DNA of 64,000 nt from Natronorubrum sediminis (GTDB lineage: Archaea > Halobacteriota > Halobacteria > Halobacteriales > Natrialbaceae): the NCBI RefSeq assembly GCF_900108095.1, contig NZ_FNWL01000002.1, positions 1,206,691 to 1,270,690 of the forward strand. Reading direction: 5' to 3'. Below, in pieces: positions 54,080 to 62,751 of this stretch. Position 1 is the first letter of the stretch; every line of letters starts with the position of its first letter. The translations under genes and the position numbers were made by a program. Under the pieces are notes generated by a model. That model saw only the letters and a list, made by a program, of their open reading frames with translations, did not search any database and was not told the DNA's origin.

Positions 54080-55746
54080 TTACGACGATGACGACATAAC
54101 CCACTCCCGAATCTCGCCGTCGACGACGACTTCCTCCCCGACATCGTCGAACGTGATACCACCGTAGGCCACGCTGCTCTCGGGTCCCGAATAGATGCCC
54201 ACGGTGCCACACTTCGCCGCTCGAGCGGTCGTTAGTGTCGCCTCGGCGTTCTCCCGGAATCGGAACGCCTGGTGGTCCGCACCACTCGCTGTAACCGTGC
54301 TCAGCTTCAGGTCGTCCATATCGTCGAAGATAATCGAATTCGTGAACGGGCCGTCGACGATGAGGTTCGAAATTGAGGTGCCGTCGAATCCGCTCGCGTA
54401 CAGCCCCGAACCCGATGCCAATTCACTGTCGTCAGTTCTGATCGTGACGTTCGTGATCGTCAGCGCTCGCCGTCCGCTCTCGACGTGACCCAACGAAATG
54501 CCTCTCGCGTTGTCGAGACACGAGACGCCTTCGATCGTCAGATCGTCGATTAGATCGCCAGGGTCCGACCTGATGGCCGAGTGTCGACAGCCGGTGACGT
54601 GGCCATCCGAAATCGTGATCGACTCGTTTCCGTCGCGGTGGATGTGGATCCCGTACTCCGGATCGTTCGTCGGATCGATTTCGAAGTTCTTCAGGGTACA
54701 GTTGCTGGTCGGGGTGCCGTCGTCGTTCGCACGCGCATCACGTTTCCCGTCCCAGATCCCGTTCGCAGCCGTCCCGGAGACCTGATTGTCGAACTGAATC
54801 GGCGCGTCCGAGTCGCCCTCCCCGCCACACGTCGCCCAGTAGCCGTCCACGACCACGTTTTTCGACGAGACGACGTCGATGTGGTGGTAGTAGATGGCGT
54901 CGCCGTAGATCTGTTCTAGCCGGACGTTCTCCGCGTGTGCGGGCAGAATTCCGTTCGTCGCCGGCGAGTCGATCCGGACGTTACAGACGCCCCAGTTCGA
55001 CGCGCCGTCGTACCCGCCCGCGTCGTAGCCCACGTTGGAGAGGAGCGCAAACCCTTCGTTACCATCTGCGCGCACCCCCTCGAGGACCGTCGAGCGACCG
55101 GCACCAAGTACAATCGTCTCGTCACCAATCAGCGGCGTCCGCTCGAGGCGGTACCGTCCGGGCGGGAAGTACACGATACCGCCCCCGGCCTTGGCGACCG
55201 TCTCGAGGAGATCGTGGACGGTCTGTCCGACGTCAGTTGTGCCGTCACCTTCGATGCCGTGTGCCTCGACGTTCCAGACGGGAGTTTCCTCGGTCCGTGC
55301 GTCGACGAGACTCGCCGTTTCGACGCTCGTCTCCTCGAAGTAACTCGTTCCAGGTACCGGATGGTCGGCGCTTCCGCGACCGCCGAAATACGCCCAGTCC
55401 TCGCTCGAGGCATCCCAGCGCCAGGTGATCCCCTGGTCGGTCGCGTGGTAGAGTTCGTCATCGTACTCGCCTTCTACCGGCCGGTCGGCGATGGGCCCAC
55501 GAACCAGTGCGTGCTCGTCGAGCGCCTCGACCGTGTCAGTGTGATCCCACTCGTCTCCCGGCTCGTACGTCCCCAATCCGAGTCGCGGCGTTTCGTCGGC
55601 CACACTCAATCGGCCCCGTATTCGTTTCCGTACGCCGCTCCGTATCCGGCTCGGGTGGCCGAGAGTTCCGAACAGCCTGCGAGAGCCACACACCCGCCCG
55701 AAACGGCGACGAGAAGGTCTCGCCGCCGTAGCTCGGTACGTTTCAT
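54080..55746 (-). pseudogene. Beta-helix (pectate-lyase-like) Tat lipoprotein, frameshifted after its signal
   Basis: Body: an open frame 54080-55693 of up to 537 residues. A pectate-lyase-superfamily start (HGIEGDGTTDVGQTVHDLLE, FPPGRYRLERTPLIGDETIV) is followed by repeated right-handed beta-helix turns (NVRIDSPATNG..., ITNVTIRTDDSEL, ISNLIVDGPFTNS). Signal: a separate frame 55606-55746 encodes MKRTELRRRDLLVAVSGG then CVALAGC, a Tat lipobox, and ends in TGA. The two overlap but are one base out of phase near 55606. A TATA-like TCTTTATGCG about 27 bases before 55746 shows that the signal start is used. So either a one-base indel broke the gene, or the sequence has an error, or a -1 frameshift joins them. 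Confidence 0.78.
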
Positions 55747-55853
55747 ATCATCTGGCTATCTCGATGGCGCATAAAGATACTCATGTCCCGAATTGACCAA
55801 GAGCGTCCCACCCAAAGTGCGCTACCGTCAGTCAATGTCTCGATGGCACGAGG

Positions 55854-56333
55854 TTACAACCCTTCGACAGCGCGTTCGATTTCTTCCCGTGGTAACGGTG
55901 AGATCCAGTCGTCGGCGACGAAGGCGTAGTGCACCTCGAGGTCGGCGTCGAGGACGAACGCCGACCGCCACGGCGTCGAGACGTTCGCCATGTGCTCGCG
56001 CGACTCGAGTAACTCGAGGGAGTCGCTGATCGCGCCGTTCACGTCCGCGAAGAACTGGAAGTCGGGTCGGTCCAACCAGCGCAGGAACTCATTTTGGGCG
56101 TAGGGCCCGTCGCGGCTGATACCGAGTACCGAGACGTCGTCGAACTCGTCCCAGCCGGCGCGAACGAAGCGCTTCCACCAGTTCTGTGCGATCGCACTGA
56201 ACGCAAAGCCCGTACAGATCACGACGCCGCCGCGGGGCCCGAGGGCGTCCGAAAGCGCCGTCGATCGGAACGTCTCCCCGTCACACAGCGGTGCCTCGAA
56301 GTCCGAAATCGTCTCGCCCGCCGTCGGTGGCAT
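55854..56333 (-). CDS. Redoxin (AhpC/TSA-like) lacking the peroxidatic Cys
   Basis: 159 residues from the ATG at 56333. Thioredoxin fold with AGETISDFEAPLCDG and GVVICTGFAFSAIAQNWW. In peroxiredoxins the Cys sits at the residue after F-x-F-S-x-I; here it is Ala49. Remaining Cys are C17 and C40. It is therefore probably not a standard peroxidase; a degenerate or regulatory redoxin is suggested. Divergent from the glutaredoxin-like gene (start at 56424, 90 bases between). Confidence 0.85.
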   Translation of the reverse strand: MPPTAGETISDFEAPLCDGETFRSTALSDALGPRGGVVICTGFAFSAIAQNWWKRFVRAGWDEFDDVSVLGISRDGPYAQNEFLRWLDRPDFQFFADVNGAISDSLELLESREHMANVSTPWRSAFVLDADLEVHYAFVADDWISPLPREEIERAVEGL

Positions 56334-56423
56334 GCTCGGAAACTCACGGCGGGGAGACAAAAACGTCCGTTCTGCGGCAGACACGCACACAGGCTTTTGG
56401 GGACCCGCGGCGAACTCCCGTCT

Positions 56424-56660
56424 ATGGTCACGCTGTACCGACTGGAGGGCTGTCCGTACTGCGAGTTCGTCGTCGATCGCCTCGAGGAACTCGCGGTCGA
56501 CTACGAGAGCGTCTGGGTAGAGGGACTTCACTCGCGACGAAACGAAGTCAAACGAATCTCCGGCCAACGGCAGGTTCCCATCGTCGTCGACGACGAGCAG
56601 GGTGTGACGATGGCCGAATCAGAACACATTCTCGAGTACCTCGATTCGACGTACGCCTGA
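56424..56660 (+). CDS. Glutaredoxin-like / GST N-terminal domain protein
   Basis: 78 residues from the ATG at 56424; longer frames overlap the redoxin gene on the other strand. CPYC at 10-13, RQVPIVVDDEQ (the cis-Pro loop) and ESEHILEYLDSTY give a single glutaredoxin fold. It would shuttle electrons for reduction or act as a small redox adaptor; haloarchaea use gamma-glutamylcysteine as a main thiol. Short intergenic gap and a 21-bp repeat follow. Confidence 0.9.
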   Translation: MVTLYRLEGCPYCEFVVDRLEELAVDYESVWVEGLHSRRNEVKRISGQRQVPIVVDDEQGVTMAESEHILEYLDSTYA

Positions 56661-56700
56661 ACCGCTGGAAACGGCCGTTCGCGCTATTCGCCGCCGGTTC

Positions 56701-56763
56701 CGTGTCGCTCGTCGTCGGCACCGCGTCACTCGCCGTCGACTCCGCGTTACTCGTCGTCGATTC
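56701..56763. repeat. 21-bp imperfect tandem repeat, 3 copies, spanning a stop codon
   Basis: Copies at 56701, 56722 and 56743: CGTGTCGCTCGTCGTCGGCA-like, CGCGTCACTCGCCGTCGACT and CGCGTTACTCGTCGTCGATT. The third contains TTA (56747-56749), the stop of the minus-strand cupin gene. Because 21 is a multiple of three, copies keep the frame; the second has a TGA, the first has lost its stop. Confidence 0.85.
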
Positions 56764-57151
56764 CGTGTGGATCCAACCCCGGGTCGTCGACGGCTGGGGC
56801 ACCGATTGCGAGGACGACGCCCTGCTCGTCGCCGACGTTGCGGTGGCCGTGGCCGATCTCTGGTTTGGCGATCCAGAACGTTCCCGCGTCGGCCTCCACG
56901 AACTCCTCCTCGCCCGATCGGCCGAGTTTCAACGAGAACTCTCCCTCGAGGACGTAGAAAATCTCTTCCTGTTCACTGTGGGCGTGATACTGGATCTCCT
57001 CGCCGGGTTCGAAATACCAGAGTTTGAGTTGTACGTCGTCGGTGTCGAGAACCTCGTCAAGCGCCCGAATTTGTAGGTCCGGCGGGACGTCGTCGGTCTC
57101 GGAGAGATCAGTGAGCGGAACGTCGTCGGTGTGTACGACCTCGTACTCCAT
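56747..57151 (-). CDS. Cupin-domain protein
   Basis: 134 residues from the ATG at 57151. Motif 1 FEPGEEIQYHAHSEQEEIFYVLEGE is complete (H, H, E, and E following), motif 2 FWIAKPEIGHGHRNVG ends with a His. A full metal-binding cupin, unlike the one at 12098, which lacks a clear motif-2 His. An ACTTTTGAC box about 27 bases upstream fits the start. The end is overlapped by the 21-bp repeat. Confidence 0.88.
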   Translation of the reverse strand: MEYEVVHTDDVPLTDLSETDDVPPDLQIRALDEVLDTDDVQLKLWYFEPGEEIQYHAHSEQEEIFYVLEGEFSLKLGRSGEEEFVEADAGTFWIAKPEIGHGHRNVGDEQGVVLAIGAPAVDDPGLDPHGIDDE

Positions 57152-57286
57152 GCTACAATAGTGCACGACAACGAGTGTCAAAAGTGTACAGTCGACCGGC
57201 ATCGATTGCTGCTTTTGGGTGCTCGATTTCGAGCGCTCGAGTCCGTTTCGGGTGCGAACGTGATCCGAGTCGGCCGCGAAAACAAC

Positions 57287-57826
57287 TCACTCGAAGACGA
57301 CTGCACGCTCGTCGTCGGGAACCGTCGCACCCTCCTGAGCCGCGAATGCATCGTGGACGCGCCCGTAGGTCTCCTCGAGTGCCTCGACGATCACCGACGT
57401 ATCGCTGAGGACGGGCATGAAGTTGGTATCGCCCTGCCAGCGCGGGACGACGTGGGTGTGGAGGTGGTCACCGATCGACCCACCCGCGCCATCACCGAGG
57501 TTCAAGCCCGCATTGAAGCCGTCTGGCTCGAGTGCGACCTCGAGAGCGTCGAACGTTCGCTGTTTCAAGCGGGCGTGATCGAGCAGTTGCTCGTCGGTAA
57601 GGTCGCTGTACGAGCCGGTGTGTGCGTGAGGAATTACCATCGTATGGCCCGGATTGTAGGGGTAGTTGTTCAAGAGGACGAAGGCGTGTTCGCTGCGCGC
57701 GACGAGCAAATTGTCCCGCTCGGCGGGGAGAGCCGGCAGTTCACAGAAGACGCACTCGTCGATATCGGGGTTTTTCTCCTCGCGCCTGATCCACTCGATT
57801 CGCCACGGTGCAAAGACCTGCTCCAT
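57287..57826 (-). CDS. HIT-family nucleotide hydrolase
   Basis: 179 residues from the ATG at 57826 (the frame continues to a GTG at 57835). APWRIEWI at the start, a CVFCELP zinc-like pair, NNYPYNPGHTMVIPHAH and HLHTHVVPRWQGDTNF, which holds the HxHxHxx triad. It hydrolyses dinucleoside polyphosphates or AMP-lysine-like adducts. A TAAAACGTTTT box about 27 bases upstream fits a leaderless start. Confidence 0.93.
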   Translation of the reverse strand: MEQVFAPWRIEWIRREEKNPDIDECVFCELPALPAERDNLLVARSEHAFVLLNNYPYNPGHTMVIPHAHTGSYSDLTDEQLLDHARLKQRTFDALEVALEPDGFNAGLNLGDGAGGSIGDHLHTHVVPRWQGDTNFMPVLSDTSVIVEALEETYGRVHDAFAAQEGATVPDDERAVVFE

Positions 57827-58071
57827 ATCCTCCACCCACTCGAGAGCCGCCTAAAACGTTTTACTCCGGCCGGTTAGATCGAACATTAGTCTCCATCGGA
57901 GGATGATATCGAATACCAAATTAGTACGGTCGAGGGGTTTCCAAGGAGTGACTGTACGGTAGCAACGATTAGTAGAAGGTTTGCTATACGTGACTATCAA
58001 CACCTCTTGTGGCGGAGAGGGCCACTTCGGTGTCGTTCTATCATATGATCCACATACCGGTCCGAATCAAA

Positions 58072-58091
58072 GGGGGGTTTTAAGTCCCCCC
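58072..58091. promoter_or_regulatory. Palindrome centred on a TATA box
   Basis: GGGGGG, TTTTAAGT, CCCCCC (stems 58072-58077 and 58086-58091). The TTTTAAG in the loop is the TATA-like element 27-30 bases before the ATG at 58111. A regulator binding the arms would cover the TATA; alternatively it is a G-run stem with no role. Confidence 0.6.
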
Positions 58092-58110
58092 TATCAGAAG
58101 AAGTGGATTA

Positions 58111-58311
58111 ATGGCAACGACTGACGACTCTGTCAACGGGCTAACTGAACACTGTGACGACTGCGACCTCGAGACGCTCCACGAAGTGTCCGTCCAGCTC
58201 CGAACGGAAAGTGGAAAGGAAGAAAACGCCGAGTTCTCCCGCGAGCCGTACCGCGTCGCCGAATGTCAACGGTGTGGGTCCCGTTCGAGTCAGCGAATGA
58301 ACAACGCCTAA
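58111..58311 (+). CDS. Small zinc-ribbon protein (DUF7835-like)
   Basis: 66 residues. CDDC near 15-18 and CQRCGS near 51-54 form a two-knuckle zinc site in a short acidic protein, as in haloarchaeal DUF7835-type proteins as I recall them. The start is well placed 27-30 bases after a TTTTAAG element inside a palindrome. Role unknown. Confidence 0.8.
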   Translation: MATTDDSVNGLTEHCDDCDLETLHEVSVQLRTESGKEENAEFSREPYRVAECQRCGSRSSQRMNNA

Positions 58312-58386
58312 CGTTGCGCAGGGAGAGCATCTGTAGTTAGTCAATCTATCAGTAGCAGTGAATAGCGCTCACTGCTGACAGTCTGC

Positions 58387-59283
58387 TTATGCAGTCGTCA
58401 CTTCACAGCCGTCTTCGGTGACGATGATCGTGTGTTCTTTCTGGCTGACGAGGAAGCCGTCGTCCTCTTTGAGAACCGGGTAGCCGTGGACGATGTTGTT
58501 GCGTTTGAGTCGGCGCAGCGCCATCTCGGCTCGATCCGTCTCGAGCCAGCGCGTCGCGAACGGTAGCGTGCGGAATTCTTCGGTGATCTGCTCGAGTGCG
58601 TTCCGAGCCTGCCGGTTTCGGATGGAACCCTCACGCTCGAGGGAGAAGATTTCCTCGCTGGCACCCTCGGTGACCTTGCCGCCGCCGTCGGTCGCGAACG
58701 GCTCGATCGCGACGACGTCGCCAGCCTCGAGTTCCGTGCCCTGGGAGACGGCGCGGTTCGGGATGTTCGGACTGGTGTGTTGTTCCCAGTGCCCCAGTCC
58801 GTGGCCCGTCAGATTGACGACTGGGTTGAAGCCGTAGCCGTCGATGACGTCCTCGATTTCGGCACCGATCTCGCCCGTCTCGACGCCCGGCTCGATCACG
58901 TCGATCGCGGCCTCGAGGGCTTCTCCGGGTGCCTCGGCGAGTTCGGGATTCCCGGAGAGGTCGACGGTAATCGCCGTGTCTGCGAGCCAGCCGTCGACGT
59001 GAACGCCGATGTCGAGGTTGATCATCTCCTCGCCGAAAGTCGACTCGTCGTCGATCGACGGCGTCGCGTGGGCTGCCTCTTCGTCGATGGAGATATTGAC
59101 GGGGAACGCTGGTTTCCCGCCGAGTTCGCGGATCCGATCCTCGGCGTACTCTGCGATCTCGAGGTGGCTCGCGCCGACCTCGACGCGCTCGGCAGTCTCT
59201 TCGCGCACCTGCGAGAGAATCTCCCCTGCTTCGCGGTGCTTTTCGTACATCTCGGACTCGAGGTCCACCTCGGATTCGGCCAT
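58387..59283 (-). CDS. map: Type II methionine aminopeptidase
   Basis: 298 residues from the ATG at 59283. Metal ligands can be read in NLDIGVHVDGWLADTAITVD, GHGLGHWEQHTSP, IEPFAT and SQKEHTIIV (D, D, H, E, E order), and the insert of the archaeal/eukaryal type-II form is between the third and fourth. It removes initiator Met from nascent proteins. The preceding frame to 59511 is low-complexity and excluded. A small zinc-finger gene precedes it on the same strand, 70 bases away. Confidence 0.95.
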   Translation of the reverse strand: MAESEVDLESEMYEKHREAGEILSQVREETAERVEVGASHLEIAEYAEDRIRELGGKPAFPVNISIDEEAAHATPSIDDESTFGEEMINLDIGVHVDGWLADTAITVDLSGNPELAEAPGEALEAAIDVIEPGVETGEIGAEIEDVIDGYGFNPVVNLTGHGLGHWEQHTSPNIPNRAVSQGTELEAGDVVAIEPFATDGGGKVTEGASEEIFSLEREGSIRNRQARNALEQITEEFRTLPFATRWLETDRAEMALRRLKRNNIVHGYPVLKEDDGFLVSQKEHTIIVTEDGCEVTTA

Positions 59284-59353
59284 GGGTCGGGGTTGTACCG
59301 GTCGACAAAAAGAGGTTCCGTCTCTCGTCGGCGTCATCGACCCCGTCGGCTGT

Positions 59354-59488
59354 TCAAACCGACGGCTGAACGCGAGCGTCGGCGTCGATCCACTCACACT
59401 CCGGACACGCAGCGAGACCTTGGACGTTCGAGAGCGTCGACGAACACTGCGGACACTGACGTGAGGCGTAATACGGCGTTTCGAGCAT
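59354..59488 (-). CDS. 44-residue zinc-finger protein
   Basis: Reads [20 protein letters not shown], then [20 protein letters not shown] and QPSV, followed by TGA. Two knuckles CPQC and CPEC sit 16 residues apart, the classic small CPxCG-type haloarchaeal zinc-finger protein. A TTTTATTATTG box at about 59508-59519 is 27 bases before the ATG, strong support for a leaderless gene. It precedes map by 70 bases on the same strand, so they may be co-transcribed. Too short for usual ORF cut-offs. Confidence 0.82.
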   Translation of the reverse strand: MLETPYYASRQCPQCSSTLSNVQGLAACPECEWIDADARVQPSV

Positions 59489-59568
59489 ACGTCCGACGAC
59501 GGGAACGACAATAATAAAACTACTTCACGTCGATCGTCGAAAATTTCGAGGGGTGCCGCGTGGATTGT

Positions 59569-60468
59569 TTACGAGTGACGCGTCGCTCGAGCGGTCTGCA
59601 TCGCATCGCTGTTGTACGCCGACCCCAGATTGCCCTGCGCGTCGATCGCGATGACGCCTGCAGTCGCACCGGTAAGTTCGGCAAACTCCTCGATCGCAGT
59701 CCTCGCCGCGTCCTGGGCGTCTCGACCGCGCTCGACGTGTCGGGCGACGCGTCTCGAGAGCGTGACGCGAGCGATATCTTCGCCGGCACCGGTCGCGCTG
59801 ACGGCCGCCGCAGGCGAGCAGTAAAAGCCCGATCCGACCTGCGGAACGTCTCCGACGCGACCCGCGAGCGCGAGCCACCGACCGCCAGTCGAGGTCGCCG
59901 CAGCGAGTGAGTTGCCGTCGAACGCGACTGCGCCGACAGTGTCGTGATCCTTCGGATTCCTGTCTTCGGCACGACCGCCCGGGTCCGACTGGCCGTAGCG
60001 CTCGCGGATCCACTCGAGGTGGTCGCCAGCGTCGCCGTCGGGTGCCTCGAGGTCGGTCCACTGTCCGCGGGTGCGTTCGGACCAGAGGTCGACACCGGTC
60101 TCGATATCGAACGCCTCGGCGAGGGACACGGCGTGTTCGCCCGAGACGAAGCCGTGTGGAGTCTCTTCCATGACGACTCGCGCGACGCCCAGCGCGTGTT
60201 CGACGTTCGGCATCGAACAGGCCGCGCCGACCTCCCGGTCGTCGGTCATGATTCCCGCGTCCGTGCGGATCGTGCCGTCGCTCTGGACCGCGCTGCCGAC
60301 GCCGGCATTGAATCGTGGGTCCGACTCGAGGACGGCGACGGCGGCCTCGAGCGCGTCGACGGGGGTCGTCTGTGATGCTCCGACGTCTGCGGCGCGGTCG
60401 AGGACCGTCTGCCGGGATTCGGGGTCGTCAGGATCGCTGCCAGCGCCGCCGTGAACGAGTACCTGCAT
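59569..60468 (-). CDS. Isoaspartyl peptidase/L-asparaginase (Ntn-hydrolase, type III)
   Basis: 299 residues from the ATG at 60468. VHGGAG at the start, PRFNAGVGSAVQ and, in HDTVGAVAFDGN, the nucleophile Thr177 exposed by autocleavage; the motif STGGRWLALAGRVGDVP follows. It cleaves isoaspartyl peptides from damaged proteins and can act on asparagine. The precursor is cut between Asp176 and Thr177. Same strand as the small zinc-finger gene and map. Confidence 0.93.
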   Translation of the reverse strand: MQVLVHGGAGSDPDDPESRQTVLDRAADVGASQTTPVDALEAAVAVLESDPRFNAGVGSAVQSDGTIRTDAGIMTDDREVGAACSMPNVEHALGVARVVMEETPHGFVSGEHAVSLAEAFDIETGVDLWSERTRGQWTDLEAPDGDAGDHLEWIRERYGQSDPGGRAEDRNPKDHDTVGAVAFDGNSLAAATSTGGRWLALAGRVGDVPQVGSGFYCSPAAAVSATGAGEDIARVTLSRRVARHVERGRDAQDAARTAIEEFAELTGATAGVIAIDAQGNLGSAYNSDAMQTARATRHS

Positions 60469-60567
60469 ACGTAGCTTCCAGTGGGTCACTCCGACAGGAA
60501 CGGTTTATCGGTTCGTCACGCCGAAATCCCTACACTTACCACAGCGGCCTGTGTACCGCTGACGACA

Positions 60568-60849
60568 ATGACACCAGTCGTGATTCTCGCCGCGTTCTGC
60601 GGGGCGATGGCAGTGATTGCGATCGGTCGACTGGTGCTCAATGCACAGCGAGACTGGGTCGATATCGGGTCCGTGCTCGTCGTCGTCGGCATTACCGTGC
60701 TCGCCACGTTCTGGGCTGCACTCGAGGAAGGGTGGTTCTCACCCGTCGGGCAAGCCTTACTGGCACTCATCGGCACCTGCATCGTCGGCGCGGGTGTCGC
60801 GGTGATGGTCCGATACTGGAACACTGTTCAACTGTCAAACGCGTCCTGA
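60568..60849 (+). CDS. Small three-span membrane protein
   Basis: 93 residues from the ATG at 60568. Spans at about 2-22, 35-55 and 64-84. No conserved motif. Its final codons, QLSNAS then TGA, are repeated 6 bases after the stop (see 60829-60875). Confidence 0.75.
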   Translation: MTPVVILAAFCGAMAVIAIGRLVLNAQRDWVDIGSVLVVVGITVLATFWAALEEGWFSPVGQALLALIGTCIVGAGVAVMVRYWNTVQLSNAS

Positions 60850-60875
60850 ACCCTCAACTGTCCAACGCGTCCTGA
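60829..60875. repeat. Duplicate of a gene end including its stop codon
   Basis: CAACTGTCAAACGCGTCCTG (60829-60848, then A) ends the small membrane protein gene; CAACTGTCCAACGCGTCCTG (60855-60874, then A) repeats it with one mismatch after a 5-base spacer. The period is 26, so the second copy is out of frame. Confidence 0.9.
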
Positions 60876-60908
60876 CGCGAATTTCGTCGCTCGCCCGTCT
60901 CTGACATC

Positions 60909-60918
60909 TTATATAATG
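60909..60918 (+). promoter_or_regulatory. Strong TATA box upstream of icd, not at the icd start
   Basis: TTATATAATG is a near-ideal archaeal TATA, about 165 bases before the icd ATG, while a separate CCTTTTACC box (about 61046-61055) is correctly placed for icd itself. It may drive a long leader, a small RNA, or a 34-codon open frame (60932-61036, MGSCASTTESGEKLELFELC...). A GAAAAG/CTTTTC stem lies at about 60965-60982. Confidence 0.5.
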
Positions 60919-61080
60919 AACAATACAGCCGATGGGAAGTTGCGCTTCGACAACCGAATCGGGTGAAAAGCTCGAACTTTTCGAGTTGTGTGTGGCTCTT
61001 CGGGCGTGTCGTCAACTGTTCGTCGTCCGTCGATAGAAATGGGAGACCTTTTACCCCCATCGAAGAACCGTACACACGAG

Positions 61081-62321
<1,241 letters not shown>

Positions 62322-62343
<22 letters not shown>

Positions 62344-62470
62344 GCCGGTTTTTCGAGCAGTCAGAACGCACCGCGTTCTGACGATATCGAGAACCGTTCG
62401 TCGAACGGTTCTCGTCCTCTGGCGACGGAGCCGCCAGAACATCGAACAGCTGGCGTATGCCAACTGTTCG
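62322..62470. repeat. Cluster of four stem-loops and duplicated icd 3' end
   Basis: The icd end at 62322-62346 (GAACATCGAAAAACTGGCGT, then AAGCC) is repeated with three mismatches at 62437-62461, where the stop TAA has become TAT. Stem-loops: TCAGAACGC/GCGTTCTGA (62361-62381), GAGAACCGTTC/GAACGGTTCTC (62389-62413), CTGGCG/CGCCAG (62419-62437), CGAACAG/CTGTTCG (62443-62470). A T-run (GTTTTTCG) follows the icd stop. Confidence 0.8.
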
Positions 62471-62751
62471 GACAGGTAGGTCGCTTCGGTCGACCATTTT
62501 TCGTTGCCGTCTTTGGGTTGTCGTCACTCTGGCCCGTGACGTTCGTCGAGCCCGTTCTCGAGTGTCCACGACTCGACAGCGAAGGTTCTCGAAGGCAGTG
62601 ACGGCAATGGCGGATGATAACGGTCAGTCCCCGGAGAGTACCTCGAGCCGATTTGTCGGCTATCGAGACCGTGCTAGAACCCTGACGTAGCGTTCGTGGA
62701 ACCATCGAATACTGTTATTCGCTGACACGGAATTGTAGCGAATTGACACGT
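62344..62751. other. Gene-free region after icd
   Basis: 408 bases. It holds the stem-loop cluster (62361-62470), then a GC-rich stretch with no coding signature, and ends with a TACTGTTATTCG box (about 62711-62722) and the leader of the hydrolase gene. Frames across it are Arg-rich shadows and are not called. Confidence 0.6.
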
